Origin: Hyphomicrobiales bacterium
Lineage (GTDB): Bacteria; Pseudomonadota; Alphaproteobacteria; Rhizobiales; Devosiaceae
DNA length: 64,000 nucleotides
Reading direction: 5' to 3'
NCBI GenBank assembly: GCA_900470445.1
Contig: UCAU01000006.1
Location: 93,224-157,223, forward strand
The notes beneath the pieces were generated by a model. That model saw nothing but the letters and a program-made list of their open reading frames with translations. It was not told where the DNA came from and ran no database searches. Of the stretch, positions 52,101 through 60,009 are shown piece by piece (positions within the stretch are counted from its first letter, which is position 1; every line of letters begins with the position of its first letter). The position numbers and the translations under genes are program-made.

Positions 52101-52185
52101 CGTGGGCGGGAAAGCCGAAATCGACCTGAGCACCCGCGGCGAGCGCGCCCTCTCTGCCAAAGGAACATTCGGGGTGGCATTCTAG
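49105..52185 (+). CDS. Autotransporter with Ig-like repeats and C-terminal beta-barrel
   Basis: A 1026-residue surface protein. Residues 1-28 are a signal peptide (LLVIALAFLVAGPATA). Residues about 29-430 hold four Ig-like repeats of about 100 aa, each with ITFSEPVTGF/ITFSEAVNGF and DGGITWTSTFTP-type cores. About 432-690 hold three putative-Ig (He_PIG-like) repeats with GVAPYNYSLTSGELPGGIAL-type cores. About 775-1026 form an autotransporter barrel ending GTFGVAF with terminal Phe. It should secrete the repeat region to the cell surface, perhaps for adhesion. The ATG at 49105 starts the leader. Its neighbours are unrelated. Confidence 0.92.
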   Translation: MFARIAAGLKPLLVIALAFLVAGPATAAPSASIDVSPNRLAIGDTAVVTIRFSEPVTGFDLSDMSVAMGTLAALTTSDNITWVSTYTPSASVTQANNSISLDDSNVSYASGDPGVGTITSNDFAIDTHRPTATIGLDNTALVAGSTSSVTITFSEPVTGLTRSDVSAPNGGLSEFSTADGGISWTATFTPDPVLDTTNVMTLTNSGVADLAGNTGSGTTNSGNYMINAVRPTATIVVADPTLSIGETSEVTVTFSEAVSGFSNALLSVSNGTLDNMGSVDGGVTWKAFLTPAVGVNDTSNVITLDNSGVMNAFGNHGIGTTDSNNYVIDTLRPTAIIVVSPATLQDGDTAQVTITFSEAVNGFAISDLSVANGMLSSLASSDGGITWTSTFTPAAGVVFDNNQISLSLTAVADLSGNAGNGTAMSNFFSLNVPTIVPAPGALSAVAGMPFSQTFTGAGGLGGYGFTLVSSTLPAELTFSGGVLSGTPLSQGASTLTIIMTAAGGYTSPPYTYTLTVAPSSLAITPPVLPQPMKGVAYNYTLSATGGVAPYNYSLTSGELPGGIALAPSGLLSGVPTGEGAYGFTIQVTDTNGQTATRSYTGVMGAVTLTPETLPDGMAGVPYTQALTATGGTAPYSFAVSAGVLPAGLALSTDGTLSGTPAQSGTFAFTAQASDALGARGTRGYSLAIGINVELVRERFDELGQGFVEARMGLLSSGIELPGLADRRNLPGRPGTVSASNSGNTQVLAFATSLAEINAAGGVAEALAGDDGEQLPFNVWLDTQLTLHARTEETERWGEFALVSGGADYLFADNVLVGAALYGDWMSDQSPDSLVEGRGFLAGPYVSIGLAQDVTFDASLLYGRSSNDISAQVLGLDYAGQFDTDRLLFKAKLEGTWAADALTIRPNATFVLMNERAGDYVVSAPGGVSVAVPGFEKTDYRIGLGATFEYAYPLDNGAELTPQLGISLAGGNGGDSGASPFSQAYGKLSAGMVLANGAWRVGGKAEIDLSTRGERALSAKGTFGVAF

Positions 52186-52198
52186 ATCACAGCGAGTG

Positions 52199-52226
52199 TT
52201 GCCATTTTGGCAATCGGTCGTACGAT
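52199..52226 (+). promoter_or_regulatory. Palindrome and putative promoter before the ferredoxin gene
   Basis: TTGCCATTTTGGCAA (52199-52213) is a perfect dyad with 6-bp arms. Its left arm TTGCCA also works as a -35 box, with TACGAT (52221-52226) as -10 at 16-nt spacing. The ferredoxin ATG is 58 nt further on. A similar dyad, TTGCCTTTTCGGCAA, lies at 55828-55842. Confidence 0.4.
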
Positions 52227-52284
52227 ATTCAGCGCTTTTATCGAACGGCTGACGTGACCATTATGGCTCGGGGAGACCTGAGCC

Positions 52285-52617
52285 ATGACCTATGTGATCA
52301 CCGAGACCTGCATCGACATCAAGGACGGCGCCTGCGCCGAAGTTTGTCCGGTGGACAGCATCTATGAGGGCGGGCGAATGTTCTACATTCACCCTGACGA
52401 GTGCATCAATTGTGGCCTGTGCCTGTCGGTTTGTCCGGTCGATGCCGTTTCGTGGGAAGGCGATATCGCCGAAACGAAGAAGGGCTATATCGCCGTAAAC
52501 CGGGACTTTTTTGGCCCTGAAGTGACCAATATGGGCTCGCCCGGCGGTTGGGAAAAGTCGCGCTCTACGGCACTCGACCACCCTGTCGTCGCCGCTCACC
52601 AGCCCCAATCGGTATAA
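52285..52617 (+). CDS. 7Fe-type ferredoxin
   Basis: A 110-residue small iron-sulfur protein. Cys9, Cys17 and Cys21 (TCIDIKDGACAEVCPVD) and Cys40, Cys43, Cys46 and Cys50 (CINCGLCLSVCPVD) give the pattern of ferredoxins with one [3Fe-4S] and one [4Fe-4S] cluster (FdxA-like). It carries electrons in the cytoplasm. Its last 22 bp overlap the 3' end of the convergent amidohydrolase gene. Confidence 0.92.
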   Translation: MTYVITETCIDIKDGACAEVCPVDSIYEGGRMFYIHPDECINCGLCLSVCPVDAVSWEGDIAETKKGYIAVNRDFFGPEVTNMGSPGGWEKSRSTALDHPVVAAHQPQSV

Positions 52618-53909
52618 TAGCGGCGGGTCGCCTCGACCAAGATCCGAACCCTGTCCCGCTCCGCTAAAAGCCGCGGCCGATCCAGTAGCGCCTGTTGCCG
52701 CAATTCACGTCGGGCCGCCTCGTAGTCCACCCGCACCAGCGCGCCATCCTCGATAACACTTTGCCCCGCCACGCTCATGGCGACCACGTGCCGCCCGGTC
52801 GCCCGTGTCAGGATCACACTGGCCGGGTCGAGGTCGTCGAACATGGCATCGGCCAGCAGCGCCGCGCTGTCCATTTCGACTTTATCGCCGTCGCCTGATA
52901 GCCCAAGCACGGTTCGACCGGCGGCAAAAACCCGATCCAGGGTTTCCTGCGGCGTCAGCTCAGGCTCAAGCCCATCGCCGTCATGCAGCAGATGGAACAG
53001 CCGCAACTCGCGCCACCAATCCTGGTCATCATCAAGCCCGGTGCCGTCGAGTCCAACCGCGACCGCAAGCCCCGCGCGCCGCGCTTCCGCCACCGGCGCA
53101 ATGCCCGAGCGCAGCCGCAGATTGGCGGATGGATTGGACACCAATTGCACGCCCCGCTCGATCATCAAGGCATATTCGGCTGGCTGCAATTGCACCCCAT
53201 GCGCGACGCTGAGGCGGGGCGAGAGAAAGCCGATTTCATCCAAAAAAGTCAGCACGCCCTGGGGAAAGCGCCGGTCGAGCCAGCGCCGCTGCCGGGGGCT
53301 TTCCAGCAGATGCATATGAATGCGCAGGCCCGTCTCCGCCGATAGGTCCGCGATCGCCTTGAGCAGTGCGTCCGAACACCATTGCGGCCCGATCGGGCCC
53401 AATTGCACATTGACCATGTCGCTCGAACAGGTCTCGACGATGGCGCGCACCGACGCAAGCTGCTCCTCGGTCGGCCGATACAGCGGCACCGTTGCGCCGA
53501 CCAGTTCCCAGTCATCCGCCGACATATGGGCCCGCAGCCGCTCCGGCCCGCCGCCATAGGCCCAGGCATCAAAATCGAGCAAAGGGCAGCTCAGCCCCAG
53601 CCTGATACCCACGTCGCCTGCCGCCCGGCACACCGCCTGCGCTTCTTCCACCAAGCGGTCGGCATTAAGCGAATTGTGGCAATGCATCGTCGCGCCCACG
53701 CCCTGTCGGGCCAGCCGGGCAAAGCCGACCAGCGCTTCGAGATAGGGATCGGTGCGCGGCCGCAACCGCATATGCGGAATCCAGGGCTCCAGCGCATCGT
53801 CCAGCGCGCCGAAGTCCAGCGTCCTGATGCCATAGCCATGGTCATGCGCATTGATGGGCGCCGGCATGATCCAGCGCCCGTTATTCCCTGGCTCGATGCG
53901 CACGGCCAT
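52596..53909 (-). CDS. Amidohydrolase (cytosine/S-adenosylhomocysteine deaminase-like)
   Basis: A 437-residue metal-dependent hydrolase of the ATZ/TRZ-cytosine deaminase group. Metal ligands are visible as APINAHDHGYG at residues 16-27, ATMHCHNS, IHMHLLES, SVAHGVQL and VGLDGTGLDDDQD. The start ATG at 53909 overlaps the upstream lyase-gene stop (TAATG), so the two are coupled. Deamination or hydrolysis of a heterocycle or amide is likely. With the Tau/Ssu-type transporter nearby, a pyrimidine- or N-heterocycle-related substrate is possible. Confidence 0.87.
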   Translation of the reverse strand: MAVRIEPGNNGRWIMPAPINAHDHGYGIRTLDFGALDDALEPWIPHMRLRPRTDPYLEALVGFARLARQGVGATMHCHNSLNADRLVEEAQAVCRAAGDVGIRLGLSCPLLDFDAWAYGGGPERLRAHMSADDWELVGATVPLYRPTEEQLASVRAIVETCSSDMVNVQLGPIGPQWCSDALLKAIADLSAETGLRIHMHLLESPRQRRWLDRRFPQGVLTFLDEIGFLSPRLSVAHGVQLQPAEYALMIERGVQLVSNPSANLRLRSGIAPVAEARRAGLAVAVGLDGTGLDDDQDWWRELRLFHLLHDGDGLEPELTPQETLDRVFAAGRTVLGLSGDGDKVEMDSAALLADAMFDDLDPASVILTRATGRHVVAMSVAGQSVIEDGALVRVDYEAARRELRQQALLDRPRLLAERDRVRILVEATRRYYTDWGW

Positions 53910-54835
53910 TATAACGCTGCACGCGGATCTTTGCGGGCCAGCCGTTGCAGCAGATACTCGATCTCGGCCTTGGCGGCGGCGGTGAGGCTGCTGCCGGGCT
54001 TGCGCTGGGCGTCGTTGGCAATGGCGCCGCGCTTCTGCAGCACATATTTGCGCACCGCCAGGCCCACGCCCTGTTGCTGCTCGTAGCGCATCAGCGGCAG
54101 ATGGGCGTCGAACAGGTCGTGCGCCGCCTCGCGCTCGCCGCGCTGCTGCATGCTGACCACATCGATCAGCATGTCCGGGAAGGCATAGCCGGTCATGGCG
54201 CCATCGGCGCCGCGTTCCATCTCGAAATCGAGGAACAGCCCGCCATTGCCACACAGGATCGAGATATCCCGCATTTCGCCGACCTTCTGGAAGCTGCGCA
54301 GCTTGCTGATTTTTTCCAGCCCGGGCCAATCCTCGTGCTTGAGCATGACGCAGGAGGCATGATTGTTGACGATGGTGCGGATGACACTGGGCGTCATCAC
54401 CACGGTCAGCGTCAGCGGATAATCCTGGATGACGAAGGGGATGTCCTCGCCAATGGCTTCGACGGCCTGTGCGTAATAGGTGACGATCTGCTCGTCGGTG
54501 CGCAGGGCAGGGGGCGGCGCAATCATGACGCCGGCCGCGCCAAGCTCCATGACATTGCGCGCCAGCGAGCGCATCGCGGCAAAGCCAGGCGCCGACACGC
54601 CAACAATGACCGGCACACCGGCCCGGCCCACCACCTGCCGGGTGATCTGCAGCGATTCCTCGGGCTCGAGCTTGGGCGCTTCGCCCATAATGCCCAGAAT
54701 GGTCAGGCCCGTTGCGCCGGACTGCACATAGAAATCGGTCAGCCTGTCGACCGAAGCGGTGTCGAGCGCGCCATCGGGGTGGAACGGCGTGGCGGCGATG
54801 GCGTAGACGCCATTGGTTTGCGGGGACAGGGACAT
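53909..54835 (-). CDS. Dihydrodipicolinate synthase-family lyase
   Basis: A 308-residue class I aldolase-type barrel. It has AIAATPFHPDGALDTASVDRLTDFYVQSGATGL, GIMGEAPKLEPEESLQITR (the family GTTGE position), IQDYPLT and the Schiff-base lysine in SCVMLKHEDWPG. The departures from the GTTGE and YNxP motifs say it is not the lysine-biosynthesis DapA, but a catabolic member (aldolase or hydratase-lyase). The ATG at 54835 has GAGGAA upstream. It is the first gene of a pair with the amidohydrolase, divergent from a LysR gene. Confidence 0.88.
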   Translation of the reverse strand: MSLSPQTNGVYAIAATPFHPDGALDTASVDRLTDFYVQSGATGLTILGIMGEAPKLEPEESLQITRQVVGRAGVPVIVGVSAPGFAAMRSLARNVMELGAAGVMIAPPPALRTDEQIVTYYAQAVEAIGEDIPFVIQDYPLTLTVVMTPSVIRTIVNNHASCVMLKHEDWPGLEKISKLRSFQKVGEMRDISILCGNGGLFLDFEMERGADGAMTGYAFPDMLIDVVSMQQRGEREAAHDLFDAHLPLMRYEQQQGVGLAVRKYVLQKRGAIANDAQRKPGSSLTAAAKAEIEYLLQRLARKDPRAAL

Positions 54836-54903
54836 GGGTATTCCTCGGATAGTGGTGCGGCGCAGTATCCACACATATCGCTGCGGGTAAAACTGTCTTC
54901 CCA

Positions 54904-54918
54904 TATCTTGAGGCGATA
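54904..54918. promoter_or_regulatory. Candidate LysR-binding dyad
   Basis: TATC (54904-54907) and GATA (54915-54918) with 7 nt between; the element contains a T-N11-A pattern (T54906, A54918), the usual core of LysR-type sites. It lies 14 nt upstream of the lysR ATG and in the divergent spacer towards the DHDPS-like gene. Confidence 0.35.
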
Positions 54919-54932
54919 GCTAATGTTTATTG

Positions 54933-55796
54933 ATGGACACGCAATTCCTTGAAACCTTCGTCTGCGTCGTGGAGCAGGGCTCAATGGCGGAGGCAGCGCG
55001 TCGCCTCGGCATCACTGCCGCTGCGGTTGGCCAGAGAATGCGTGCCCTGGAAACCGAGATCGGCGTGCCATTGGTGGCGCGGGCCGGCCGTCGCGTCAGT
55101 CCCACCAGTGCCGGCGCCGCGCTGGTCGAGCCGGCACGGCGCATCCTGGGCGAGGTCGCCAATCTGCAGATCGCGGCGCAGCCCGATCAGCCAGCCGGCC
55201 GCCTGACACTGGGCTGCATCAGCACCGCCCTGACGGGCATGATGCCCACGACGCTGCTCGGCCTGCGCCAATCGGCGCCCCGGCTCGAACTGGTCCTGGC
55301 CCCCGGCGCGAGCCCCGATCTGTTCGACCGGGTCCGCACGCGCGAGCTCGATGCGGCCATTATCGTGCAGCCGCCCTTCGTCATGCCCAAATCCATGCAG
55401 TGGCAAACCATCCGCCGCGAGCCGCTGGTGTTGCTGGCGCATCGCGAACTGGCCGCCCGCAGCATTGCCGATCTGCTGAGCACCCAGCCCTTCCTGCGCT
55501 ATAATCGGGCCAGTTGGGGCGGACGCCTTGTCGATATCTACCTTCGGCGCACCGGCATCGTGCCACGTGACCTGGTGGAACTCGACGCCCTCGAAGCCAT
55601 TGCAGTGATGGTCGATCAGGGCCTGGGCGTCGGCATCGTGCCCGATTGGCCAAAGCCCTGGCCGCATTGTCCCAATATCGTGGCCCTGCCGCTCGAAGAG
55701 ATCACTGCCAAGCGCAATGTCGGCCTGGTCTGGCGCCGCGGTACGCCGCGTCAGCGTCTCGTGCAGGCGCTGCTCGAAGCCGTGACAGCGCGCTAA
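54933..55796 (+). CDS. LysR family transcriptional regulator
   Basis: A 287-residue regulator. The N-terminal winged helix reads FLETFVCVVEQGSMAEAARRLGITAAAVGQRMRALETEIGVPLVAR, followed by a two-lobed effector domain (GRLTLGCISTALTGMMPTTL). The ATG at 54933 is used; a TTG three bases earlier is possible. It is divergent from the lyase-amidohydrolase pair and 162 nt upstream of the ABC transporter operon, so it may control either or both. Confidence 0.92.
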   Translation: MDTQFLETFVCVVEQGSMAEAARRLGITAAAVGQRMRALETEIGVPLVARAGRRVSPTSAGAALVEPARRILGEVANLQIAAQPDQPAGRLTLGCISTALTGMMPTTLLGLRQSAPRLELVLAPGASPDLFDRVRTRELDAAIIVQPPFVMPKSMQWQTIRREPLVLLAHRELAARSIADLLSTQPFLRYNRASWGGRLVDIYLRRTGIVPRDLVELDALEAIAVMVDQGLGVGIVPDWPKPWPHCPNIVALPLEEITAKRNVGLVWRRGTPRQRLVQALLEAVTAR

Positions 55797-55827
55797 TCCC
55801 CGACCAAAGCAGAAATTGCTCCGAGCG

Positions 55828-55842
55828 TTGCCTTTTCGGCAA
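55828..55842. promoter_or_regulatory. Palindrome TTGCCTTTTCGGCAA upstream of the ABC operon
   Basis: Arms TTGCC and GGCAA around TTTTC. It matches 13 of 15 bases of the dyad at 52199-52213 before the ferredoxin gene. It lies in the lysR-ABC spacer, about 117 nt before the binding-protein start. Possibly a shared operator; it follows the lysR stop by 31 nt. Confidence 0.3.
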
Positions 55843-55889
55843 TTAAAAGCACGAATTTTTGAACTTCTTGAGAACGGCTTCCTGAGCCA

Positions 55890-55910
55890 TCATCGGTGAC
55901 GTCGCGATGA
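55890..55910. promoter_or_regulatory. Inverted repeat in the leader of the ABC operon
   Basis: TCATCG (55890-55895) and CGATGA (55905-55910) with a 9-nt spacer, 48 nt before the binding-protein start. Symmetry and position suit a LysR-type or other dimeric regulator. Only a candidate. Confidence 0.3.
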
Positions 55911-55958
55911 CAACCCGGAGAGGGAAAGCCGGGGACACTGCAACAGGGAACGCAGCTC

Positions 55959-56993
55959 ATGTCCATTTTTACGATGAATCGTCGCCGTTTTATTCAGAGC
56001 ACCGCCGCGCTGGGGGGCATGGCCGCCACCCATAGCCTGATCGGCGTGCAGGCGGGTCTCGCACAGGATGTCGCCAAGGTGCGGATGCAGCTCGGTTGGC
56101 TCGCCTCCAACGGCATTCTGGGTGAAGTCGCCGCCATCAAGAAGGGTTTCTTTGCTGAGGAAGGCGTCGAGCTCGAAATCGTTCCCGGCGGTCCCAATAT
56201 CGATGGCGTTGCCGGCGTCGCTGCCGGCCAATCGCAATTGGGCCTGACCTCTTCCAGCCCTGCCATCATGCTGGCCCGCTCGGCCGGCATTCCCATCAAG
56301 GCATTCCTCGCGGGTTACCAGAAGCACCCCTTCTCCTATTTCTCGCTGGGCAAAAACCCGATCCGCACGCCGCAGGACATGATCGGCAAGACGGTCGCCA
56401 CCCAGCCCTCCGCCGTCATCCTGCTGCGCGCGCTGCTGGCCGCCAATGGCATTGCCGAGGATCAGGTCACCATCGTCAATATGGGCGCGGACATGAACCA
56501 GCTCATCACCGGCCAGGCCGATGTGGTGACCGGCTGGAACACCAATGTGGAAGCCATGCAGATCCTGGGTCCCGATGCCGTCGAGCTGATGCTGTGGGAT
56601 GCCGGGCTCCAGCTCTACGCCAATGTCTATTTCGCCACCGACGACCAGATCGACAACCATGGCGATGTGCTTGCCCGCTTCACCCGGGCTGCCGCCAAGG
56701 GCTGGGCCTATGTGCGCGACAATCACGAAGAGGCCGTGGATATGCTGGTGGAAGCCTATCCCAACATGCAGCGCGCGCCCGAATTGCTGGCCGTCGGAGC
56801 GGTGTCCAATTATTCCTTCGGTGAAACCACCAAGGCCGATGGCTGGGGCACCATGAGCCGGGCGCTCTGGGAAGCACAGATCAAGACTTATGCCGATCTG
56901 GGGCAATTCTCCGGCACTGTGCCCACGCTCGACGACATCGTCACCTTCTCGGTGCTCGACGCCACTGTCGATGCGCGCAAGGCGGTGAGCTGA
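55959..56993 (+). CDS. Tau/Ssu/NMT1-type ABC substrate-binding protein
   Basis: A 344-residue periplasmic receptor with a Tat leader (MNRRRFIQSTAALGGMAATHSLIGVQAGLA). The mature part has VRMQLGWLASNGILGEVAAIKKGFFAEEGVELEIVPGG and GVAAGQSQLGLTSSSPAIML, typical of SsuA/TauA/ThiY-like proteins that bind sulfonates, nitrate or pyrimidine precursors. An internal ATG at 55974 starts the RRRF leader and is a possible alternative start. It heads an operon with ATPase, permease and catabolic enzymes. Confidence 0.92.
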   Translation: MSIFTMNRRRFIQSTAALGGMAATHSLIGVQAGLAQDVAKVRMQLGWLASNGILGEVAAIKKGFFAEEGVELEIVPGGPNIDGVAGVAAGQSQLGLTSSSPAIMLARSAGIPIKAFLAGYQKHPFSYFSLGKNPIRTPQDMIGKTVATQPSAVILLRALLAANGIAEDQVTIVNMGADMNQLITGQADVVTGWNTNVEAMQILGPDAVELMLWDAGLQLYANVYFATDDQIDNHGDVLARFTRAAAKGWAYVRDNHEEAVDMLVEAYPNMQRAPELLAVGAVSNYSFGETTKADGWGTMSRALWEAQIKTYADLGQFSGTVPTLDDIVTFSVLDATVDARKAVS

Positions 56994-56995
56994 CC

Positions 56996-57799
56996 ATGTT
57001 GGCAGCTCTGGAACAGAATCTGGAAACGAGCGCGACCCATCCCGCAATCTCGATCCGAAACGTCTCCGTGCGGTTTGGCGAGGGCAGGGGCGAAGTCACC
57101 GCACTGTCCGACGTGTCACTCGACATTCCCGAAGGCGGCTTCGTCACCATGTTGGGGCCCTCGGGCTGTGGCAAATCCACCTTGCTGCGGGCGATAGCCG
57201 ATCTGGTGCCGACCAGCGGCGGCGATATTTCGGTGCTGGGACGCTCGCCCCGGCAAGCCCGCGAAGGCCGCGATTTCGCCTTTGTCTTCCAGGACGCCAC
57301 CTTGCTGCCCTGGCGCAGCGTCATCGACAATGTGCGGCTGCCGATCGAGGTCGGCAAGAAGGTCGGCGCCAGCTTTGATGACCCACACAAGCTGCTGGCC
57401 ATGGTGGGCCTCGCCGGTCGTGAAGACGCTTTGCCGCACGAGCTGTCGGGCGGCATGCGCCAGCGCGTCGCCATTGCCCGGGCGCTGGTGACAAGACCGC
57501 GCATCCTGCTGATGGACGAGCCATTCGGCGCGCTGGACGAAATCACCCGCGACAAGCTCAACGAAGAACTGCTGCGCATTTGGCAGGAGACGGGCACGAC
57601 CATTGTCTTCGTGACCCATTCCATCCCGGAAGCCGCGTTCCTGGGCCAGCACGTGCTGATGCTCAAGGCGCATCCGGGGCGGGTCAAGGACTTCATGAAG
57701 GTGGATTTCCCGACCGGCCGCTCGCTGGCCATTCGCGACACCGTCGAATTCATCACCGTCACCGCGCGCCTGCGCTCGATGCTGGAGGAATGTCTATGA
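56996..57799 (+). CDS. Tau/Ssu-type ABC transporter ATP-binding protein
   Basis: A 267-residue ATPase of the nitrate/sulfonate/taurine class. It shows Walker A GPSGCGKST near residue 53, the Q-loop FVFQDATLLPWRSV (typical of this class), signature LSGGMRQRVAIARAL and Walker B ILLMDEPFGALD. It begins 2 nt after the binding-protein stop codon and overlaps the permease start by 4 bp. Confidence 0.94.
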   Translation: MLAALEQNLETSATHPAISIRNVSVRFGEGRGEVTALSDVSLDIPEGGFVTMLGPSGCGKSTLLRAIADLVPTSGGDISVLGRSPRQAREGRDFAFVFQDATLLPWRSVIDNVRLPIEVGKKVGASFDDPHKLLAMVGLAGREDALPHELSGGMRQRVAIARALVTRPRILLMDEPFGALDEITRDKLNEELLRIWQETGTTIVFVTHSIPEAAFLGQHVLMLKAHPGRVKDFMKVDFPTGRSLAIRDTVEFITVTARLRSMLEECL

Positions 57800-58623
57800 C
57801 CGACGCACTCTCCAATCCCGCCGCGAGCGGCGTCGAGCCGAACGAAGGCTTCATCCATCGCTTCGGCGAAGGTCTGCAGCGCAGCATGCCGGTCATTTTC
57901 ACCGCGGCCGGCCTGCTCATCGTCTGGCAGGTGGGCGTAACCGTCTTCAACGTGCCGACCTTCATGGCGCCCAGTCCCACCGCAATTGCCGTGGCACTTT
58001 ACGAAAATGCCGGCACGCTCTGGCGCAATGTCCAACCCACCATGCTCGAAGCCGCGCTGGGCTTTGTGTTCGGCAACCTCTTTGCCATCCTGTTGGCCAT
58101 CTGGTTCGTGCATAGCCCCACGGCAGAGCGGGCGGTCTATCCGCTGGCGGTCTTCGTCAAGGCCATCCCGATCATCGCACTGGCGCCGATCCTGGTGCTC
58201 ATCTTCGGCAATGGCCTCACCCCCAAGATCATCATTGCGGCGCTGATCTGCTTTTTCCCAACGCTGGTGAACATGGTCCAGGGACTCAAGTCCGCCAGCC
58301 CAGCGATGCTGGACCTGATGCGGGTGCTGTCGGCCAGCCCCAATGAGGTCCTGTGGAAGGTGCGCATTCCGGCATCCCTGCCGTTCCTCTTCGCAGCTTT
58401 GCGCATTGCCGCCACCAGTTGTGTCATGGGCGCCATCGTCGCCGAATGGATCGGTTCCACCTATGGGCTGGGGGCGCTCATCATCGACGCCACCTTCAAT
58501 TTCCGTTCGGCATTGCTCTACGCCACCGTGGTGATCGCGGCATTGCTCGCCGTGCTCCTGTTCTCACTCGTTTCATTGGCGGAAAGCCGCATCGTCCGGT
58601 GGAAGCCGGCCGCGTCCGAATAG
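57796..58623 (+). CDS. Tau/Ssu-type ABC transporter permease
   Basis: A 275-residue permease of the SsuC/TauC class. It has about six helices, a first one at PVIFTAAGLLIVWQVGV, the conserved AFVKAIPIIALAPILVL-like region and the cytoplasmic loop VLSASPNEVLWKVRIPASLPFLFAALRIA. The ATG at 57796 gives an ATGA overlap with the ATPase gene; the longer open frame is a shadow of that gene. Only one permease gene is present, so it should dimerise. Confidence 0.93.
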   Translation: MTDALSNPAASGVEPNEGFIHRFGEGLQRSMPVIFTAAGLLIVWQVGVTVFNVPTFMAPSPTAIAVALYENAGTLWRNVQPTMLEAALGFVFGNLFAILLAIWFVHSPTAERAVYPLAVFVKAIPIIALAPILVLIFGNGLTPKIIIAALICFFPTLVNMVQGLKSASPAMLDLMRVLSASPNEVLWKVRIPASLPFLFAALRIAATSCVMGAIVAEWIGSTYGLGALIIDATFNFRSALLYATVVIAALLAVLLFSLVSLAESRIVRWKPAASE

Positions 58624-58644
58624 GCGCGAGGAGGAATTTACATC

Positions 58645-60009
58645 ATGCAATCCCCAATCGTTTTGCCGTCGCGGCAGGTCAATGTCGTGGATCGGTCGGA
58701 TGTCGTCGTCGTCGGTGGCGGCCCAGCCGGCATTTCGGCGGCCATCTCGGCAGCCCGCAACGGCGCCAGCGTGACCCTGCTGGAGCGCTATCCCTATGTC
58801 GGTGGCCTTGCCGCTGGCGGCATGGTGCTGGTGCTCGATGACATGATCAATGGCGCCGAAATCACCGTCAAAGGCATCTGCGTCGAGATGATCGAGCGCA
58901 TGGAGCGCAAGGGTCTCGCCGTGGTGCCGAGCGAGAATGATCGGACCATCGAGTTCCGGGACACGCCGGAAGCCTGGCAACGCTGGGCGCGCTGGGGCCT
59001 GTTCGACTTTCACGTCCAGAGCAATCCCAATCCGCACCCGGTCTGCTACGCCGCCGCCTTCGATCCCGACGCCTTCAAGCAGACCTCCTACGACCTGCTG
59101 ACCGACGCCAAGGTCAAGATCCGCCTCCATAGCTGGTTCTCATCCACCATTGTCGAGGACGGCCGGATCACCGGCGTGGTCTGCCAGACTAAGGCTGGGC
59201 TCGAAGCCATCATGGGCAGCGTCGTGATCGACACGACCGGCGATCTCGACGTCGCCGCCAGTGCAGGCGCCGCTCATACCAGTTCGGATTTCATCCTCAC
59301 CACTGTCTCCCGCTGGGGCGGGGTTGATACCGATGCGGCGGAGCGCTTCGAGCGCGAGGAGCCGGAGAAGTTCAAGGCACTCGATCACGAAGCCAAGCGA
59401 CTGATCGGCGGGTGCTGGTCCTTCTGGTGGCTCAAGACGCCGCTGCCGGGCATTGTCTGGCTCAACTGCCCGCATATGCCCAAGCTGAGCGGCATGAAGG
59501 TGGAAGACCTCACGACCGCCGAACTCGAGGGCAGGGCCCGTATCGGCCGTCTGCTGGATTTCGCCCGTGAGAACATGCCGGGTTTCGAAAAATCCTATGT
59601 GGTGGACTTCGCGCCGCAGACCGGCGTGCGCCAGACGCGCCTGCTCGAAGGCGCCTATGTCGTCAGCAAGGATGACGTCATGCACCGCCGGCATTTCGAG
59701 GACACGATCTGCCGCGGGCGGGATTACTACACGCCTTATCGCTCCATGCTGCCCAAGGAGATCGACCAGCTGATCGTGGCCGGCCGGCACTATTCGGCGA
59801 CGCCCCAGGCCCAGAAATCCAGCCGCGAAATCCCGCCTTGCATGGCGATGGGCGAAGCCGCCGGCGTTGCTGCCGTGGTCTCGCTCAATGCCGGCGTCAC
59901 GGCTCGAAATGCTGACATCGCCGAAATCCGCCAGCGCCTGCGCGCCCAGGGCGCCGATCCCGGCGACATTCCCTCCGCCAACGCCCTCTTTCTGGAGGCT
60001 GCAGAATGA
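58645..60009 (+). CDS. FAD-dependent oxidoreductase (FAD_oxidored family)
   Basis: A 454-residue flavoprotein. The N-terminal FAD motif is DVVVVGGGPAGISAAISAARNGASVTLLER near residues 19-48, then PYVGGLAAGGMV, and the C-terminal IVAGRHYSATPQAQKSSREIPPCMAMGEAAGVAAVV closes the FAD site. Relatives are poorly characterised oxidases or dehydrogenases often found in heterocycle or acid catabolism. It overlaps the CoA-transferase start by 4 bp. It probably acts on the imported compound or its ring-opened product. Confidence 0.88.
   Translation: MQSPIVLPSRQVNVVDRSDVVVVGGGPAGISAAISAARNGASVTLLERYPYVGGLAAGGMVLVLDDMINGAEITVKGICVEMIERMERKGLAVVPSENDRTIEFRDTPEAWQRWARWGLFDFHVQSNPNPHPVCYAAAFDPDAFKQTSYDLLTDAKVKIRLHSWFSSTIVEDGRITGVVCQTKAGLEAIMGSVVIDTTGDLDVAASAGAAHTSSDFILTTVSRWGGVDTDAAERFEREEPEKFKALDHEAKRLIGGCWSFWWLKTPLPGIVWLNCPHMPKLSGMKVEDLTTAELEGRARIGRLLDFARENMPGFEKSYVVDFAPQTGVRQTRLLEGAYVVSKDDVMHRRHFEDTICRGRDYYTPYRSMLPKEIDQLIVAGRHYSATPQAQKSSREIPPCMAMGEAAGVAAVVSLNAGVTARNADIAEIRQRLRAQGADPGDIPSANALFLEAAE

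Noticed and set aside
52596-54872. Apparent 758-aa fusion of a lyase-region protein and the amidohydrolase
   Set aside because: The N-terminal 320 residues are an out-of-frame reading of the DHDPS-like gene. The true amidohydrolase starts at 53909 by TAATG overlap.
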